A stretch of DNA of 64,000 bases from Nonomuraea roseoviolacea subsp. carminata (GTDB taxonomy: Bacteria > Actinomycetota > Actinomycetes > Streptosporangiales > Streptosporangiaceae): NCBI RefSeq assembly GCF_024172185.1, contig NZ_JAMZEC010000001.1:1054001-1118000 (forward strand). Reading direction: 5' to 3'. Position numbers and translations under genes: made by a program. The notes under the pieces are model-generated. The model searched no databases. It saw only the letters and a list, made by a program, of their open reading frames with translations, and was not told the DNA's origin. The first letter of the stretch is position 1. The number at the start of each line of letters is the position of its first letter. Below, one piece after another: positions 24,464-33,545 of this stretch.

Positions 24464-25372
24464 TCAGGCCGCGCCACCTCCGGCGGTGACGAGGGCGAGG
24501 GCGCGGTCGAGCAGGTCGGGCGCGTCGTACGGCAGCCAGCGCACCCGAGGGTCGCGGCGGAACCACGACTCCTGCCGCCGGGCGAAGCGCTTGGTCGCCC
24601 GCACCGTCTCCTCGAACGCCTGCTCCTCCGTCCACTCCCCCTGCAGGAAGCGCAGCACCTGGGCGTACCCGAGGGCCCGGCTCGCCGTGCGGCCCCGCGC
24701 GAGCCCCTGCCCGAGCAGCCCGCGCACCTCCTCCACCAGGCCGGCCGCCCACATGCGCTCCACCCGCAGCGCGATCCGCTCGTCCAGCTCCGGCCGCGGC
24801 ACCTCCAGCCCGATCTGAACGCACGGGTAGACGCCGTCGTAGGAGGGCATGGTCGCCGAGAACGGCCGGCCGGAGTGCTCGATCACCTCCAGCGCGCGCA
24901 CGATGCGGCGGCCGTTGCTCGGCAGGATCGCCGCGGCGGCGACCGGGTCCTCGCGGGTGAGCCGCTCGTACAGGGGCGCGGGGCCGCTCTCGGCCAGCTC
25001 CGCCTCCAGGCGGGCCCTGATCGCCGGGTCGGTGCCGGGGAACTCCAGGTCGTCGACCGCCGCCCGTACGTACAGGCCGCTGCCGCCGACCAGCACGGGC
25101 ACCGCGAGCGTGTCGAGCAGCGCCCGGGCGAGCTTCTGGTACTCGGCGACGCTGGCGGTGACGGTGACGTCCCAGATGTCCAGCAGGTGGTGCGGCACGC
25201 CGCGCCACTCCTCGGGGGTCAGCTTGGCCGTGCCGATGTCCATGCCCCGATAGAGCTGCATGGAGTCGGCGTTGACGCATTCACCCCCCAACCTGAGGGC
25301 GATGTCCACGGCGAGATCCGACTTCCCGGCCGCCGTGGGACCCACGACGGCGATGACTGGCTGCTGGCGCAC
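24464..25372 (-). CDS. miaA: tRNA dimethylallyltransferase
   Basis: 302 residues. Transfers the dimethylallyl group to N6 of A37 in tRNAs reading UNN codons; MiaB then methylthiolates this base. P-loop G11PTAAGKS18, the conserved D36-S in NADSMQLYRGMDIGTAK, the GGSGLYVRA loop and the FETVRATKRFARRQESWFRRD motif are present. The length is normal for actinobacteria. Its substrate partner miaB is 6.5 kb away on the same strand. Confidence 0.97.
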   Translation of the reverse strand: MRQQPVIAVVGPTAAGKSDLAVDIALRLGGECVNADSMQLYRGMDIGTAKLTPEEWRGVPHHLLDIWDVTVTASVAEYQKLARALLDTLAVPVLVGGSGLYVRAAVDDLEFPGTDPAIRARLEAELAESGPAPLYERLTREDPVAAAAILPSNGRRIVRALEVIEHSGRPFSATMPSYDGVYPCVQIGLEVPRPELDERIALRVERMWAAGLVEEVRGLLGQGLARGRTASRALGYAQVLRFLQGEWTEEQAFEETVRATKRFARRQESWFRRDPRVRWLPYDAPDLLDRALALVTAGGGAA

Positions 25373-25460
25373 ACCGATAAGTGTGTCAAGTGTCGGGGTA
25401 TGGGGTGACAGACGGCACCCCTCAGGAGCCGTCCGGGGGGATCACTGATCGGGGGATCAG

Positions 25461-25880
25461 ATGTCCATTCTCGAGAAGATCAGGGACATGTTCACCGCTC
25501 ACGGCAAGCACCACCACGTGCCCGGCCAGGCCGGGGAGGCGGAGCGGCCGGCGTCGGAGCACGAGGATCTGCTGGACCGCCTGCGCGAACGGGTCTCGGG
25601 CCCGACCGGCTCCGGCAAGGCGCCGGAATCGGAGACGACCGGATCGGACACGGCGGACACGGCGGAATCGGCGGAAACCGACACGGCCGCCACCGGTCGT
25701 ACCGGCCAGGACATGGGCCAGGACATGGGCGGTGAGACGACCGGCGGGCTGGCCGGCGCCGCCGGGGCCATGGGCGGTGTGACCGGCGCCGCCGCCGGAG
25801 GAGCCGTGGGCGGCGCCGCCCGCGAGAGCGCGGAGCACGACGGCGACGAGGGCGGCCCGGCGGAGGGCACCGAGGGCTGA
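25461..25880 (+). CDS. acidic low-complexity protein with Gly/Ala-rich C-terminus
   Basis: 139 residues. The N-terminal 40 residues look like an ordered helix pair with several His (MSILEKIRDMFTAHGKHHHVPGQ). The middle is Glu/Thr/Asp/Ala-rich and disordered (ESETTGSDTADTAESAETDTAATG), and the end is a Gly/Ala-rich stretch (GLAGAAGAMGGVTGAAAGGAVGG) that could insert into or coat membranes. It resembles the general make-up of actinobacterial stress or glycine-zipper proteins, but I cannot name it. It is divergent from miaA, 88 bp away. Confidence 0.6.
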   Translation: MSILEKIRDMFTAHGKHHHVPGQAGEAERPASEHEDLLDRLRERVSGPTGSGKAPESETTGSDTADTAESAETDTAATGRTGQDMGQDMGGETTGGLAGAAGAMGGVTGAAAGGAVGGAARESAEHDGDEGGPAEGTEG

Positions 25881-25881
25881 C

Positions 25882-25897
25882 CCTCCGCGGACGGAGG
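25882..25897. terminator. short hairpin between convergent genes
   Basis: CCTCCG (25882-25887) pairs with CGGAGG (25892-25897) across a 4-base loop in the 24-bp gap between the acidic protein gene (+) and the alkyltransferase gene (-). Short but well placed. Confidence 0.4.
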
Positions 25898-25904
25898 CGA
25901 GGCG

Positions 25905-26423
25905 CTAGAGGTCGAGCAGGGTCGGCTGCAGATAGCCCTCGTGGGTCAGCAGCCAGCGCTTCGTCTCCACGCCCTCGCCGCCGCTGAACCCGCCGAGCCC
26001 GTTGCCCGCGATCACGCGGTGGCAGGGCACCACGATCGGGATCGGGTTGGAGCCCATGATGGAGCCGATCCCGCGGGCCGGCACGGCCGATCCGCTGCGT
26101 CCGGCCAGCTCCCCGTACGTCACCGCGGTGCCGAACGGCACCCGGTGCAGCGCCTGGAGCACCACGCGCCGCGAGCCCGACGTCAGCCGCCAGTCGATCG
26201 GCGTCTCGAACGCGCGCAGCTCACCGGCGAAGTACGCCTCCAGCTCGGCGACCACCTGGGCCGTGCGATCGGGGTCGCGCACCTCGGCGATGCCCGTCCC
26301 GAGGCGCTCGCGCGCCACCACCATGCCGCCCCAGCCCAGGGCGACGAGCCCCGTCTCGGTGACGGCGGGCACCAGCGTCCCCACCGGGCTCTGCACCTCG
26401 GCGAACGCCACTGTGGTCATCAT
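25905..26423 (-). CDS. ogt: methylated-DNA--[protein]-cysteine S-methyltransferase
   Basis: 172 residues. Suicide repair enzyme that moves an alkyl group from O6 of guanine to its own cysteine, C134 in the intact [11 protein letters not shown] motif. The DNA-binding helix region ([30 protein letters not shown]) and the C-terminal [18 protein letters not shown] are normal. There is no Ada methylphosphotriester domain, so it is the Ogt type. ATG 26423 or the adjacent ATG 26420 may be used. Confidence 0.93.
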   Translation of the reverse strand: MMTTVAFAEVQSPVGTLVPAVTETGLVALGWGGMVVARERLGTGIAEVRDPDRTAQVVAELEAYFAGELRAFETPIDWRLTSGSRRVVLQALHRVPFGTAVTYGELAGRSGSAVPARGIGSIMGSNPIPIVVPCHRVIAGNGLGGFSGGEGVETKRWLLTHEGYLQPTLLDL

Positions 26424-26599
26424 GTCCTCGCGTCGACTCGTGCGGCGCCGCCCGCGCGACGCCTCCCTGTCACCGTAACTCCTACGGCTGGAAAATCCTT
26501 TCGAGTAGTGAACACCGATCGGCCCGCGCGGGATGCGGCAACCGACCTCACGGGGGAGGCCGTACGATCCGGGGATGGACCTCCGCCGCCGAGACCGTC

Positions 26600-27514
26600 A
26601 TGTCGTCGCGTGAGCTGGTGGTGCTGGGCACCTCCAGCGCCGTCCCCACCCGGCACCGCAACCACAACGGCTACTTCCTGCGCTGGGACGGCCAGGGTTT
26701 CCTGTTCGACCCGGGCGAGGGCACGCAGCGGCAGATGGCGTACGCCGGGCTGAGCGCCAACGACGTGCACTGGCTGTGCGTGACGCACTTCCACGGCGAC
26801 CACTGCCTGGGCGTCCCCGGCGTCGTGCAGCGCATCGCCCGCGACAAGGTGCGTCACCCGGTGCGCGCCGTGTTCCCCGCCTCCGGCCTGACCTACTGGC
26901 AGCGCCTGCGCCACGCCACGGCGTTCGCCGACACGGACGTCATCACCGAGCATCCCCTCGACGGCGACCACGCGGTCCTCGGACAGCTCTCCGCCCGCCG
27001 CCTGTCGCACCCGGTCGAGTCCTACGGCTACCGCATCCAGGAGCCGGCGGGCCGCCGCATGCTCCCCGACCGGCTGGCGGCCCACGGCATCGGCGGCGCG
27101 GAGATCGGCGAGCTGCAGCGCACCGGGTCGGTCAGGGGCGTCACCCTCGACCAGTGCAGTGTCCCGCGGCCCGGCCAGAGCTTCGCCTTCATCATGGACA
27201 CCCGCCTCTGCGACGCGGTCTTCGAGCTGGCCGACCGCACCGACCTGCTCGTCGTCGAGTCCACGTTCCTGTCGGCCGAGGAGGGCCTGGCACGGGAGTA
27301 CGGGCACCTCACCGCCGAGCAGGCCGGCCTCGTCGCCGCCCGCGCGGGCGCCCGGCGCCTCGTCCTGACGCACTTCTCCGAGCGGTACGGCTTCGCCGAC
27401 GAGCCCGCCTTCCTGGCCGAGGCGCGCCGCCACTACGACGGCGACGTCGTGGTGGCCCGCGACCTGACGACCGTTCCCGTCCCGAGCCGGCCCCGGCACC
27501 TGGCCCTCGGGTGA
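26600..27514 (+). CDS. rnz: ribonuclease Z
   Basis: 304 residues, normal for a short-form tRNase Z, which trims tRNA 3' trailers. The beta-lactamase-fold zinc motif is H63-F-H65-G-D67-H68. Further ligands are seen in FIMDTRLCD and VLTHFSERY. The N-terminal [19 protein letters not shown] and [11 protein letters not shown] are typical. The exosite region is between residues 150 and 190. ATG 26600 gives the family N-terminus. It is divergent from ogt and convergent with the small tautomerase-like gene. Confidence 0.93.
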   Translation: MSSRELVVLGTSSAVPTRHRNHNGYFLRWDGQGFLFDPGEGTQRQMAYAGLSANDVHWLCVTHFHGDHCLGVPGVVQRIARDKVRHPVRAVFPASGLTYWQRLRHATAFADTDVITEHPLDGDHAVLGQLSARRLSHPVESYGYRIQEPAGRRMLPDRLAAHGIGGAEIGELQRTGSVRGVTLDQCSVPRPGQSFAFIMDTRLCDAVFELADRTDLLVVESTFLSAEEGLAREYGHLTAEQAGLVAARAGARRLVLTHFSERYGFADEPAFLAEARRHYDGDVVVARDLTTVPVPSRPRHLALG

Positions 27515-27527
27515 CCGGCGGGTCCGG

Positions 27528-27878
27528 TCAGTCCCCCTGGGACCAGGCGGCCACGGGAAGCGAGAGGTAGACGCCGAAGTCGTCCAGCCCCGTCGCGTCG
27601 GCGACGCTCTCGTGCAGCAGGTCCACGCGTTCCTGACGGTTGGCGGCCCGGCTCTCGAACCACTTCGACCGCACCTCGATCACGACGTCCAGGCCGCCGC
27701 GGTCCAGCGGGCCGTACGGCCGGAACCTCAGGTCCACGTCACCGGGCTGGAGGTCGCCGTCGTAGGGCTCCTCGGGGCACTCCACGGCCTTCGAGACCAG
27801 GTGGGGCAGCGCCGAGGCGAGCTCGCGCAGGGTGGACTCGGCGACGTGCGGGGCGTAGGTGATCTCGACGAGCGGCAT
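27528..27878 (-). CDS. tautomerase-like small protein
   Basis: 116 residues beginning M-P-L-V-E-I-T-Y. The N-terminal proline after Met and the beta-alpha-beta start (VEITYAPHVAESTLRELASALPHLVSKAVECPEE) fit the tautomerase superfamily (CHMI/4-oxalocrotonate type), in which Pro2 is the catalytic base. The second half repeats the pattern (GGLDVVIEVRSKWFESRAANRQERVDLLHESVADATG). The substrate is unknown. Confidence 0.6.
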   Translation of the reverse strand: MPLVEITYAPHVAESTLRELASALPHLVSKAVECPEEPYDGDLQPGDVDLRFRPYGPLDRGGLDVVIEVRSKWFESRAANRQERVDLLHESVADATGLDDFGVYLSLPVAAWSQGD

Positions 27879-27934
27879 CGCACCAACCTAGCGCCACCCG
27901 TACGCGAGCGCGTCGGAGCGGCCAGGCGGCGGGG

Positions 27935-28615
27935 TCAGGTCCAGGCGGCCACGAAGTAGCCGACGCCGTAGGGGGCGACGTCGGCCAGCAGCCGCCCCTT
28001 GAGCCCTCCTGGGCCGCCGCGGCCCGCGGCGCCCGCGAGGACCTGCAGGGCCGCGCGCCCGGCCACCCACAGCTCCTCCGCCCGCTCCGGGTCGAGCCCC
28101 GCGAGCGCCGCCGCGTCCGCCTCGGCCACCGCCCGCACGAGCATCCCGTTGTACGGCTCGGCGTCCGGATGGTGGTAGCCCGGCGACTTGGCGGTCAGCC
28201 GGGCGGAGCCGTCGGCCATGACCAGCAACGCCACCCGCCCGTCGCGCGCCAGCGACTCCCCCAGCGCCAGGCAGCCGGCCGGCTCCGCGTCGAACGCCAC
28301 GGCCTCGAACCCGTCCGCCGGCCGATCCCCCAGCAGCAACCGGCCGATGGTCAGCGACAGCGGCAGCACCGGCTCCCCCTCGCCGACCACCACGTCCGCG
28401 CCCCACGGGCGCAGGCTCCCCGCCGCCCGGCCGCCGTAGGAGCCCGCGGACTCGGCCCCGCCCACCACGACGAGCCGGTCGGGGGCGGCGGCGTCGAGCT
28501 CGGCGAGCGCGTCGCGGCAGGCCGCGCGCAGGCCGTCCAGCTCGTGGGCGGCCGCACCGGCCAGCTCGGGGACCATCAGGGGCGGATGCGGGCAGACCGC
28601 CGCGGCGACAAGCAC
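27935..28615 (-). CDS. class III extradiol dioxygenase-like (LigB superfamily) protein
   Basis: 226 residues from GTG 28615, giving the usual start VLVAAAVCPHPPLMVPELAG; the open frame to 28669 is probably untranslated. CPHPPL supplies one metal-ligand histidine of the LigB fold. RLVVVGG and RVALLVMADGSARLTAKSPGYHHPDAEPYN cover the second half. Many actinobacteria carry this stand-alone protein of unassigned activity; catalysis on catechols is not established. Confidence 0.7.
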   Translation of the reverse strand: MLVAAAVCPHPPLMVPELAGAAAHELDGLRAACRDALAELDAAAPDRLVVVGGAESAGSYGGRAAGSLRPWGADVVVGEGEPVLPLSLTIGRLLLGDRPADGFEAVAFDAEPAGCLALGESLARDGRVALLVMADGSARLTAKSPGYHHPDAEPYNGMLVRAVAEADAAALAGLDPERAEELWVAGRAALQVLAGAAGRGGPGGLKGRLLADVAPYGVGYFVAAWT

Positions 28616-28761
28616 ACGGCCAGCGTATGCCCACCCGGAGATCACCACGAGCAAGGCGGCGCCCGGCACCGAACCGGTCAGGATCGGAGAAGCGACGGCC
28701 GCCAGGACTCCGTAACGTGACGCTCACGTGCGACAGCACCCACTCGTGAAGGAGACAAGGC

Positions 28762-29175
28762 ATGAAGGCACACGTCAGCTCCATCCTCCTCGGCGTCCGC
28801 GACATGGAGGCGTCCAAGCGGTTCTACACCGAGGGGCTCGGCTGGAAGATCAAGCAGGACTACGGCATCTCGGTGTTCTTCGAGTCGGACGGAGCCTCGC
28901 CCGTCGGCTTCTACGGCCGCGAGGGCCTGGCCCAGCAGGTGGGCACGAGCCCGGAGGGCAGCGGCTTCAGCGGGCTCGTCCTCACCTACGTGGTCCGCAG
29001 CGAGGCGCGGGTCGACGAGATCATCGCGGAGGCCGAGAAGGCCGGCGCCACGATCCTCAAGCCCGGCGGTCCCCTGCCGTGGGGCGGGTACGGCGGCTCG
29101 TTCGCGGACCCGGACGGCTACGTCTGGAGCCTCGGCTACAGCGCCCAGGGTGAGGACCAGCCCTACGCGGAGTAG
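28762..29175 (+). CDS. VOC (glyoxalase/bleomycin resistance) superfamily protein
   Basis: 137 residues from ATG 28762, with AAGGAGA upstream. Two beta-alpha-beta-beta-beta modules: HVSSILLGVRDMEASKRFYTEGLGWK ... VFFESDG, and SGLVLTYVVRSEARVDEIIAEAEKAGATILKPGGPLPWGGYGGSFADPDGYVWSLGY. The family includes glyoxalases, antibiotic-binding proteins and dioxygenases. The metal-ligand set is not obvious, so I give no substrate. It is convergent with, and overlaps by 13 bp, the next gene. Confidence 0.85.
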   Translation: MKAHVSSILLGVRDMEASKRFYTEGLGWKIKQDYGISVFFESDGASPVGFYGREGLAQQVGTSPEGSGFSGLVLTYVVRSEARVDEIIAEAEKAGATILKPGGPLPWGGYGGSFADPDGYVWSLGYSAQGEDQPYAE

Positions 29176-30137
29176 CCGTCCGCGTAGGGGTCGCGGCCGG
29201 CGGCGACGGCCCGGAGGAGTCGCCTGGTGTGGGCGTGGACGGCCTGGTGGAGGCCGTGGCCGTAGCTGATCCGGGCCACCCCCAGCTCCGTCAGCCTGGC
29301 CGTCGACGGCATCCCCGGCCGGAAGAGGACGTTCACCGGCGCCCCGATCTCCTCGACCAGGCGCTCGATCTCCTCCTCGCCGTCCGCCCCGATCGGGTAC
29401 ACGCAGTCGGCGCCCGCGTCCAGGTAGCGCCGCGCCCGGTCCACGGCCGCCGCGCGGCTGCCGTCGCCGCCGAGGTACGTGTCCACGCGGGCGTTGATCA
29501 CCAGCCGGGACCCGGCGGCGGCCCTGACCCCGGCCAGGAACTCCGCCTGCCGCTCCGGCGCGACCAGCTCGCCGGTCCGCGGGTCGGAGTCCTCCAGGTT
29601 GCACCCGACGGCCCCGGCCGCCAGCAGCCGCTCGGCCAGGTCGGCGGGGTCGAGACCGTAGCCGCGTTCGACGTCGGCGGTGACCGGCACCGGGACGGCC
29701 CTGGCGATGCGGGCGATCGCGGCCATCATCTCGGCGGCCGGCGTCTCTTCACCGTCCGCGTACCCGAGGACCGGCGCCACCGCCGCGCTGCCCGTGGCCA
29801 CCACGGGGAACCCCGCCTCCACCACGGCGCGCGCCGAGGCGGCGTCCCAGGCGTTCGGCAGGACCAGGGGGTCGCCCGGCACGTGCAGCCGCCGCAGCAG
29901 GGCGGCGGCCTCCCCCAGGGAATCCGTGAGGGAGCCTGCCGGGGATTCCGTCGGGGAGCCTGCCGGGGGTTCCGTGGGGGAGCCCGTCGAGGATTCCACC
30001 GGGGAGCCCGTCGGGGAGTACGCCGGAGAATCCGCCGGGGATTCCGCCACGGGCGCCTCCCCGGTCGTCCCCGGGTCGCCGGAAGTGTCTCGCCGGTCGC
30101 CGCCGGACTGCTCGTCTCTCCTCGTACCGCGCGTCAT
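29163..30137 (-). CDS. isocitrate lyase/PEP mutase family protein with repeat N-terminus
   Basis: 324 residues. The catalytic barrel (about 75-315) shows LVLPNAWDAASA, PVTADVERGYG with metal-binding Asp/Glu, VGCNLEDSD and VINARVDTYLGG, as in PEP mutase and methylisocitrate/oxaloacetate lyase relatives. The KKCGH loop of true isocitrate lyase is absent. Residues 1-75 are an added disordered segment with five octad repeats (ESPADSPA-like, residues 32-71). ATG 30137 has AGGG at a fair distance, and no better start exists before the barrel, so the extension is probably translated. The reaction is unknown; C-C or C-P bond cleavage of a small 2-oxo acid is typical of the family. Confidence 0.8.
   Translation of the reverse strand: MTRGTRRDEQSGGDRRDTSGDPGTTGEAPVAESPADSPAYSPTGSPVESSTGSPTEPPAGSPTESPAGSLTDSLGEAAALLRRLHVPGDPLVLPNAWDAASARAVVEAGFPVVATGSAAVAPVLGYADGEETPAAEMMAAIARIARAVPVPVTADVERGYGLDPADLAERLLAAGAVGCNLEDSDPRTGELVAPERQAEFLAGVRAAAGSRLVINARVDTYLGGDGSRAAAVDRARRYLDAGADCVYPIGADGEEEIERLVEEIGAPVNVLFRPGMPSTARLTELGVARISYGHGLHQAVHAHTRRLLRAVAAGRDPYADGYSA
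29925..30044. repeat. five 24-bp repeats encoding an 8-residue Ser/Pro motif
   Basis: On the minus strand the units encode ESPADSPA, YSPTGSPV, ESSTGSPT, EPPAGSPT and ESPAGSLT. The DNA units are similar (GGGGA-TCCG-type cores), so the array probably expanded by slippage and may vary between strains. Confidence 0.75.
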
Positions 30138-30214
30138 GCCGCGACCCTAGGCGCGCGGTGCGCCCGGTCCCAGGTCCACTGCGCGCCCGAAGGGCCGAAC
30201 CACTTCGGCCGGTC

Positions 30215-30838
30215 TCAGCAGCCGCTCCTGGAGCACTGGCCCGCGACCTGACCGGCCGGGCCGTCGGCGGCGCCGTCGGAGGGGTCGCTCTGCTGGTCAC
30301 GCGGCGGCTTGGCGGGCGAGGCCGTGGGCTTCTTCGCCGTGCCCGTGTTCTGCGTACCCGTGCCTGTCGTGCTGTCCTTGCCCGCCGTGCCCGTGTCGGA
30401 CCGCGTGGCCGTGCCCGCGTCGGACGGACCCTCGGCGGTGCCGGAGTCGCCGCCGTCGTCGGCCGTGCGCTCGCCCGCGGGGTCGTCGGTGACGGCGTCG
30501 CCCATGGCGGCCTCCTCGTCGTCCGCCAGCCCGTCGTCCGCCTCCGGGGAGCCCTGCCGGTCGCCGCCCCGCTCGACCGTCCCGCCCCGCTGGTCCGGCC
30601 CGCCCTGCCGGGCGTCACCGTTCGGCTGAGCCGTCCCGTTCGGCTGGGCGCCCGGGAGGCCGCCTCCCGACAGGACGAAGCCGACGCCGCCCGCGGCGAG
30701 CATCGCCACGAGCGCCGACGCGGCGATGAGGACGGTCTTGCGGCTCTTGGTGCTGGTACGAGCGGATCTGGGCGGTCTGGGATCGTCGCCCGGTCCTGTC
30801 AGGATCTCCTGGCGATCCGGCTCGTTCGGATCTCGCAT
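30215..30838 (-). CDS. single-pass membrane protein with long acidic/Thr-rich extracytoplasmic tail
   Basis: 207 residues from ATG 30838, with AGGGAG upstream; the open frame to 30931 is probably leader. A basic cytosolic segment (RTSTKSRK, about 28-35) precedes one transmembrane helix (TVLIAASALVAMLAAGGVGFVL, about 36-57). A low-complexity tail rich in Gly, Asp, Thr and Lys follows, ending CSRSGC with two cysteines. No family recognised. It is divergent from the Pro-rich membrane protein gene at 31001 and may share a control region with it. Confidence 0.65.
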   Translation of the reverse strand: MRDPNEPDRQEILTGPGDDPRPPRSARTSTKSRKTVLIAASALVAMLAAGGVGFVLSGGGLPGAQPNGTAQPNGDARQGGPDQRGGTVERGGDRQGSPEADDGLADDEEAAMGDAVTDDPAGERTADDGGDSGTAEGPSDAGTATRSDTGTAGKDSTTGTGTQNTGTAKKPTASPAKPPRDQQSDPSDGAADGPAGQVAGQCSRSGC

Positions 30839-31000
30839 GGTGGCACAACTCCCTGCGGTCGTATCGGGAAAGCTCGCCGGCTTCCGCGGGTGATGGACCA
30901 CACTAGCCGCATCAGTGGAATGCTCGCTCACCGTTCACTGACAAATCACCATCACAGCCACAATCAGCGATCACAGCACCAATCACGGAGGAATCACGAC
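30839..31000. promoter_or_regulatory. divergent promoter region, relatively AT-rich
   Basis: 162 bp between two divergent membrane protein genes. It is clearly lower in GC than its surroundings and holds several ATCAC/AATCAC words (30945-30990) that recur at irregular spacing. The region must hold both promoters; I cannot fix -35 and -10 boxes with confidence. Confidence 0.5.
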
Positions 31001-31852
31001 TTGACTCGCCTCAAGGGCATTCGCGCAGGTAGTCAGGACCGCATGGCGCCGGCGGCGAGCGTGGCCGGAGTGCTCATGATCGCCGGAATGGGCGTCGTCC
31101 TGGCGTTCGTCGGCGCCCCGCGTACGGCCCAGAAAAGCACGCCGGCGAATGATCGGATAAGCCTGCTTACCGATGACGCGAGCATTTCCGCGCCACCGCG
31201 CGCCCACCGGCAGGGGCGGGCGGAGTGGCCCGGGGAGTGGCCGGCCGACTGGGCGGGAACCTCGCCGGGGCCCGCCTCGGGGCCCACGCCGGCGCCGGTG
31301 GGCATCCCCGCCCCGCCGCCCGGCCCTGACACGTGGCTCGAACGCGTCAGCCCGCCGGCCCGCGAACGCGGCGGCAAGCGGCGCCCGCCCCGGCTCGGGC
31401 TGCCTCCGGTGATGTCCCCGTGGGTCACGCCACCGCTGGACGCGGACGGAGCCGCGCCGTCCGTCGCGGACTCGCCCAGGGAGAGCGCGATGCCGGAGGC
31501 GCCGGGCGAGCCGGCGCCCGCCGCGCGGGTGGCCCCGTCGCCCTCTCCCGTCCCGGTGGCGCCCCCGCATCCCCGCGCGACGCCCGCCGTACCGGACGCG
31601 GAGCCCCAGACCGTTGCGCCGCCCGAGCCCGCCGAACGCCGCCGTCAGGACCCCGTGCCCGCCGAACGGCGCCGCCTCGAACCGGAGGACGCCGGACGCC
31701 GCCGCCAGGAACCGGCGGACACGGCACACCGACAGGAGCCGGAGGACGCGGGACGCGCCGCGACCGCCGACCGGCTTCCCGCCCCCGACCCGTGCGCGAC
31801 GTTCCCCGACGCCCGCCGGGACTACTGCTACCGCCTTCTCGGCGGCCGATGA
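31001..31852 (+). CDS. Pro-rich single-pass membrane protein with RRRQEP-type repeats
   Basis: 283 residues from a TTG start at 31001, chosen because GGAGGAA ends 8 bases upstream and no ATG or GTG fits. A membrane helix (about 15-37: MAPAASVAGVLMIAGMGVVLAFVGA) is followed by a long Pro/Ala/Arg-rich region. Imperfect repeats (AERRRQDPVP, AERRRLEPED, AGRRRQEPAD) sit before the end. The C-terminus DPCATFPDARRDYCYRLLGGR has two cysteines that could pair. It looks like a wall-spanning tether; function unknown. Confidence 0.65.
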   Translation: MTRLKGIRAGSQDRMAPAASVAGVLMIAGMGVVLAFVGAPRTAQKSTPANDRISLLTDDASISAPPRAHRQGRAEWPGEWPADWAGTSPGPASGPTPAPVGIPAPPPGPDTWLERVSPPARERGGKRRPPRLGLPPVMSPWVTPPLDADGAAPSVADSPRESAMPEAPGEPAPAARVAPSPSPVPVAPPHPRATPAVPDAEPQTVAPPEPAERRRQDPVPAERRRLEPEDAGRRRQEPADTAHRQEPEDAGRAATADRLPAPDPCATFPDARRDYCYRLLGGR

Positions 31853-31888
31853 CGCGCCCGGCCCAGGCCGATGACGCGCCCGGCTCAG
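31845..31888. repeat. 22-bp tandem repeat, two copies
   Basis: Copies at 31845-31866 and 31867-31888 differ at one base (C/T near the end). The stop codon of the Pro-rich gene is in copy one. A GC-rich tail with partial copies follows up to the miaB stop, and the region may act as the terminator zone between the convergent genes. Confidence 0.7.
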
Positions 31889-31912
31889 GCCGGTGAGCCG
31901 GCCCGGCCCGGC

Positions 31913-33409
31913 TCAGACCGGGCAGCCGCCCACGGAGGCGGCGGGCGCCGCGGCCGGGCGGCCGATGGACGGCATGCCCAGCATGACGCCCGAGGCGCCC
32001 TGCGAGGAGCCGCCCTGACGGGCCTCCCAGGCGTCGCCGGCCCGGGTGCGGCGCAGCCCGAGGACCGCGCCGTCGGCCACCAGGTGGTGCGGCGCCGCGT
32101 AGGTCACCTCGACGGTCACCATGTCGCCGGGCCGCGGCGTCTCATCCCCGGCGGCGAAGTGCACCAGGCGGTTGTCGGGGGCGCGGCCGGACAGCCGCCG
32201 CGTGGCGTCGTCCTTGCGGCCCTCGCCCTCGGCGACCAGCACCTCAAGGGTGCGGCCGACCTGCTTCTTGTTCTCCTCCCAGGAGATCTCCTCCTGCAGC
32301 GCGACGAGCCGCTCGTAGCGCTCCTGGACGACCTCCTTGGGGATCTGGTCGTCCATGGTCGCGGCCGGGGTGCCGGGGCGGATGGAGTACTGGAAGGTGA
32401 AGGCGTTGGCGAAGCGGCTCTGCCGGACGACGTCGAGGGTGGCCTGGAAGTCCTCCTCGGTCTCGCCGGGGAAGCCGACGATGATGTCGGTGGAGATGGC
32501 GGCGTCGGGCATGGCGGCGCGGACCCGCTCGATGATCCCGAGGTAGCGCTCGGCGCGGTAGGAGCGGCGCATGGCCTTGAGGATCCGGTCGGAGCCCGAC
32601 TGGAGCGGCATGTGGAGCTGGTGCATGACGTTGGGCGTCTCGGCCATGGCGGCGATCACGTCGTCGGTGAACGCGGCCGGGTGCGGGGAGGTGAAGCGGA
32701 CCCGCTCCAGCCCCTCGACGCCGCCGCAGGCCCGCAGCAGCTTGCCGAACGCCAGCCGGTCGCCGAACTCGACGCCGTAGGTGTTGACGTTCTGGCCGAG
32801 CAGCGTGACTTCCAGCACGCCCTGGCCGACCAGGGTCTCGACCTCGGCGAGGACGTCGCCGGGACGCCGGTCCTTCTCCTTGCCGCGCAGCGACGGCACG
32901 ATGCAGAACGTGCACGTGTTGTTGCAGCCGACGGAGATGGCGACCCAGGCGGCGTAGGCGGACTCGCGCTTGGTGGGCAGCGTCGAGGGGAAGACCTCGA
33001 GCGACTCCTTCAGCTCCACCTGCGCCTCGCCGGCGACGCGGGCCCGCTCCAGCAGCACCGGCAGGGAGCCGATGTTGTGGGTGCCGAACACGACGTCGAC
33101 CCAGGGGGCCTTGCGGATGATCTCGCCTTGGTCCTTCTGCGCCAGGCAGCCGCCCACGGCGATCTGCATGCGCGGGTTGCCGACCTTGGCGGGGCGCAGA
33201 TGGCCGAGGTTGCCGTAGAGGCGGTTGTCGGCGTTCTCGCGCACGGCGCATGTGTTGAACACGACCACGTCGGCGGTCTCGCCGTCGGCCGCGCGCACGT
33301 ATCCGGCGTCCTCCAGCAAACCCGAAAGCCGTTCGGAGTCGTGCACGTTCATCTGGCACCCGTACGTGCGGACCTCGTACGTGCGGGGGCTCTCCTGGGT
33401 CACAGTCAT
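31913..33409 (-). CDS. miaB: tRNA-2-methylthio-N6-dimethylallyladenosine synthase
   Basis: 498 residues from ATG 33409. Radical-SAM methylthiotransferase that acts on the base made by MiaA. The N-terminal UPF0004 domain carries three auxiliary-cluster cysteines, C18, C54 and C88. The radical-SAM motif is C162-N-N-T-C166-T-F-C169. A TRAM domain lies near residues 390-455 ([17 protein letters not shown] ..). The open frame runs far upstream, but this start gives the normal N-terminus. It is divergent from gluA; the 136-bp gap holds both promoters. Confidence 0.97.
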   Translation of the reverse strand: MTVTQESPRTYEVRTYGCQMNVHDSERLSGLLEDAGYVRAADGETADVVVFNTCAVRENADNRLYGNLGHLRPAKVGNPRMQIAVGGCLAQKDQGEIIRKAPWVDVVFGTHNIGSLPVLLERARVAGEAQVELKESLEVFPSTLPTKRESAYAAWVAISVGCNNTCTFCIVPSLRGKEKDRRPGDVLAEVETLVGQGVLEVTLLGQNVNTYGVEFGDRLAFGKLLRACGGVEGLERVRFTSPHPAAFTDDVIAAMAETPNVMHQLHMPLQSGSDRILKAMRRSYRAERYLGIIERVRAAMPDAAISTDIIVGFPGETEEDFQATLDVVRQSRFANAFTFQYSIRPGTPAATMDDQIPKEVVQERYERLVALQEEISWEENKKQVGRTLEVLVAEGEGRKDDATRRLSGRAPDNRLVHFAAGDETPRPGDMVTVEVTYAAPHHLVADGAVLGLRRTRAGDAWEARQGGSSQGASGVMLGMPSIGRPAAAPAASVGGCPV

Positions 33410-33545
33410 GGCGCGTTCTAGGGTAGTCCTTGCGCGGGGAAGAGAGACCGTGCGGGCCCAAAAGTCCAGCTCGACGGCATGATGTGATCGGATCGGTACC
33501 ACCTGGTTAGTGCGCAGCGTCCTAACGCACCCTAGGTTTTGACCC

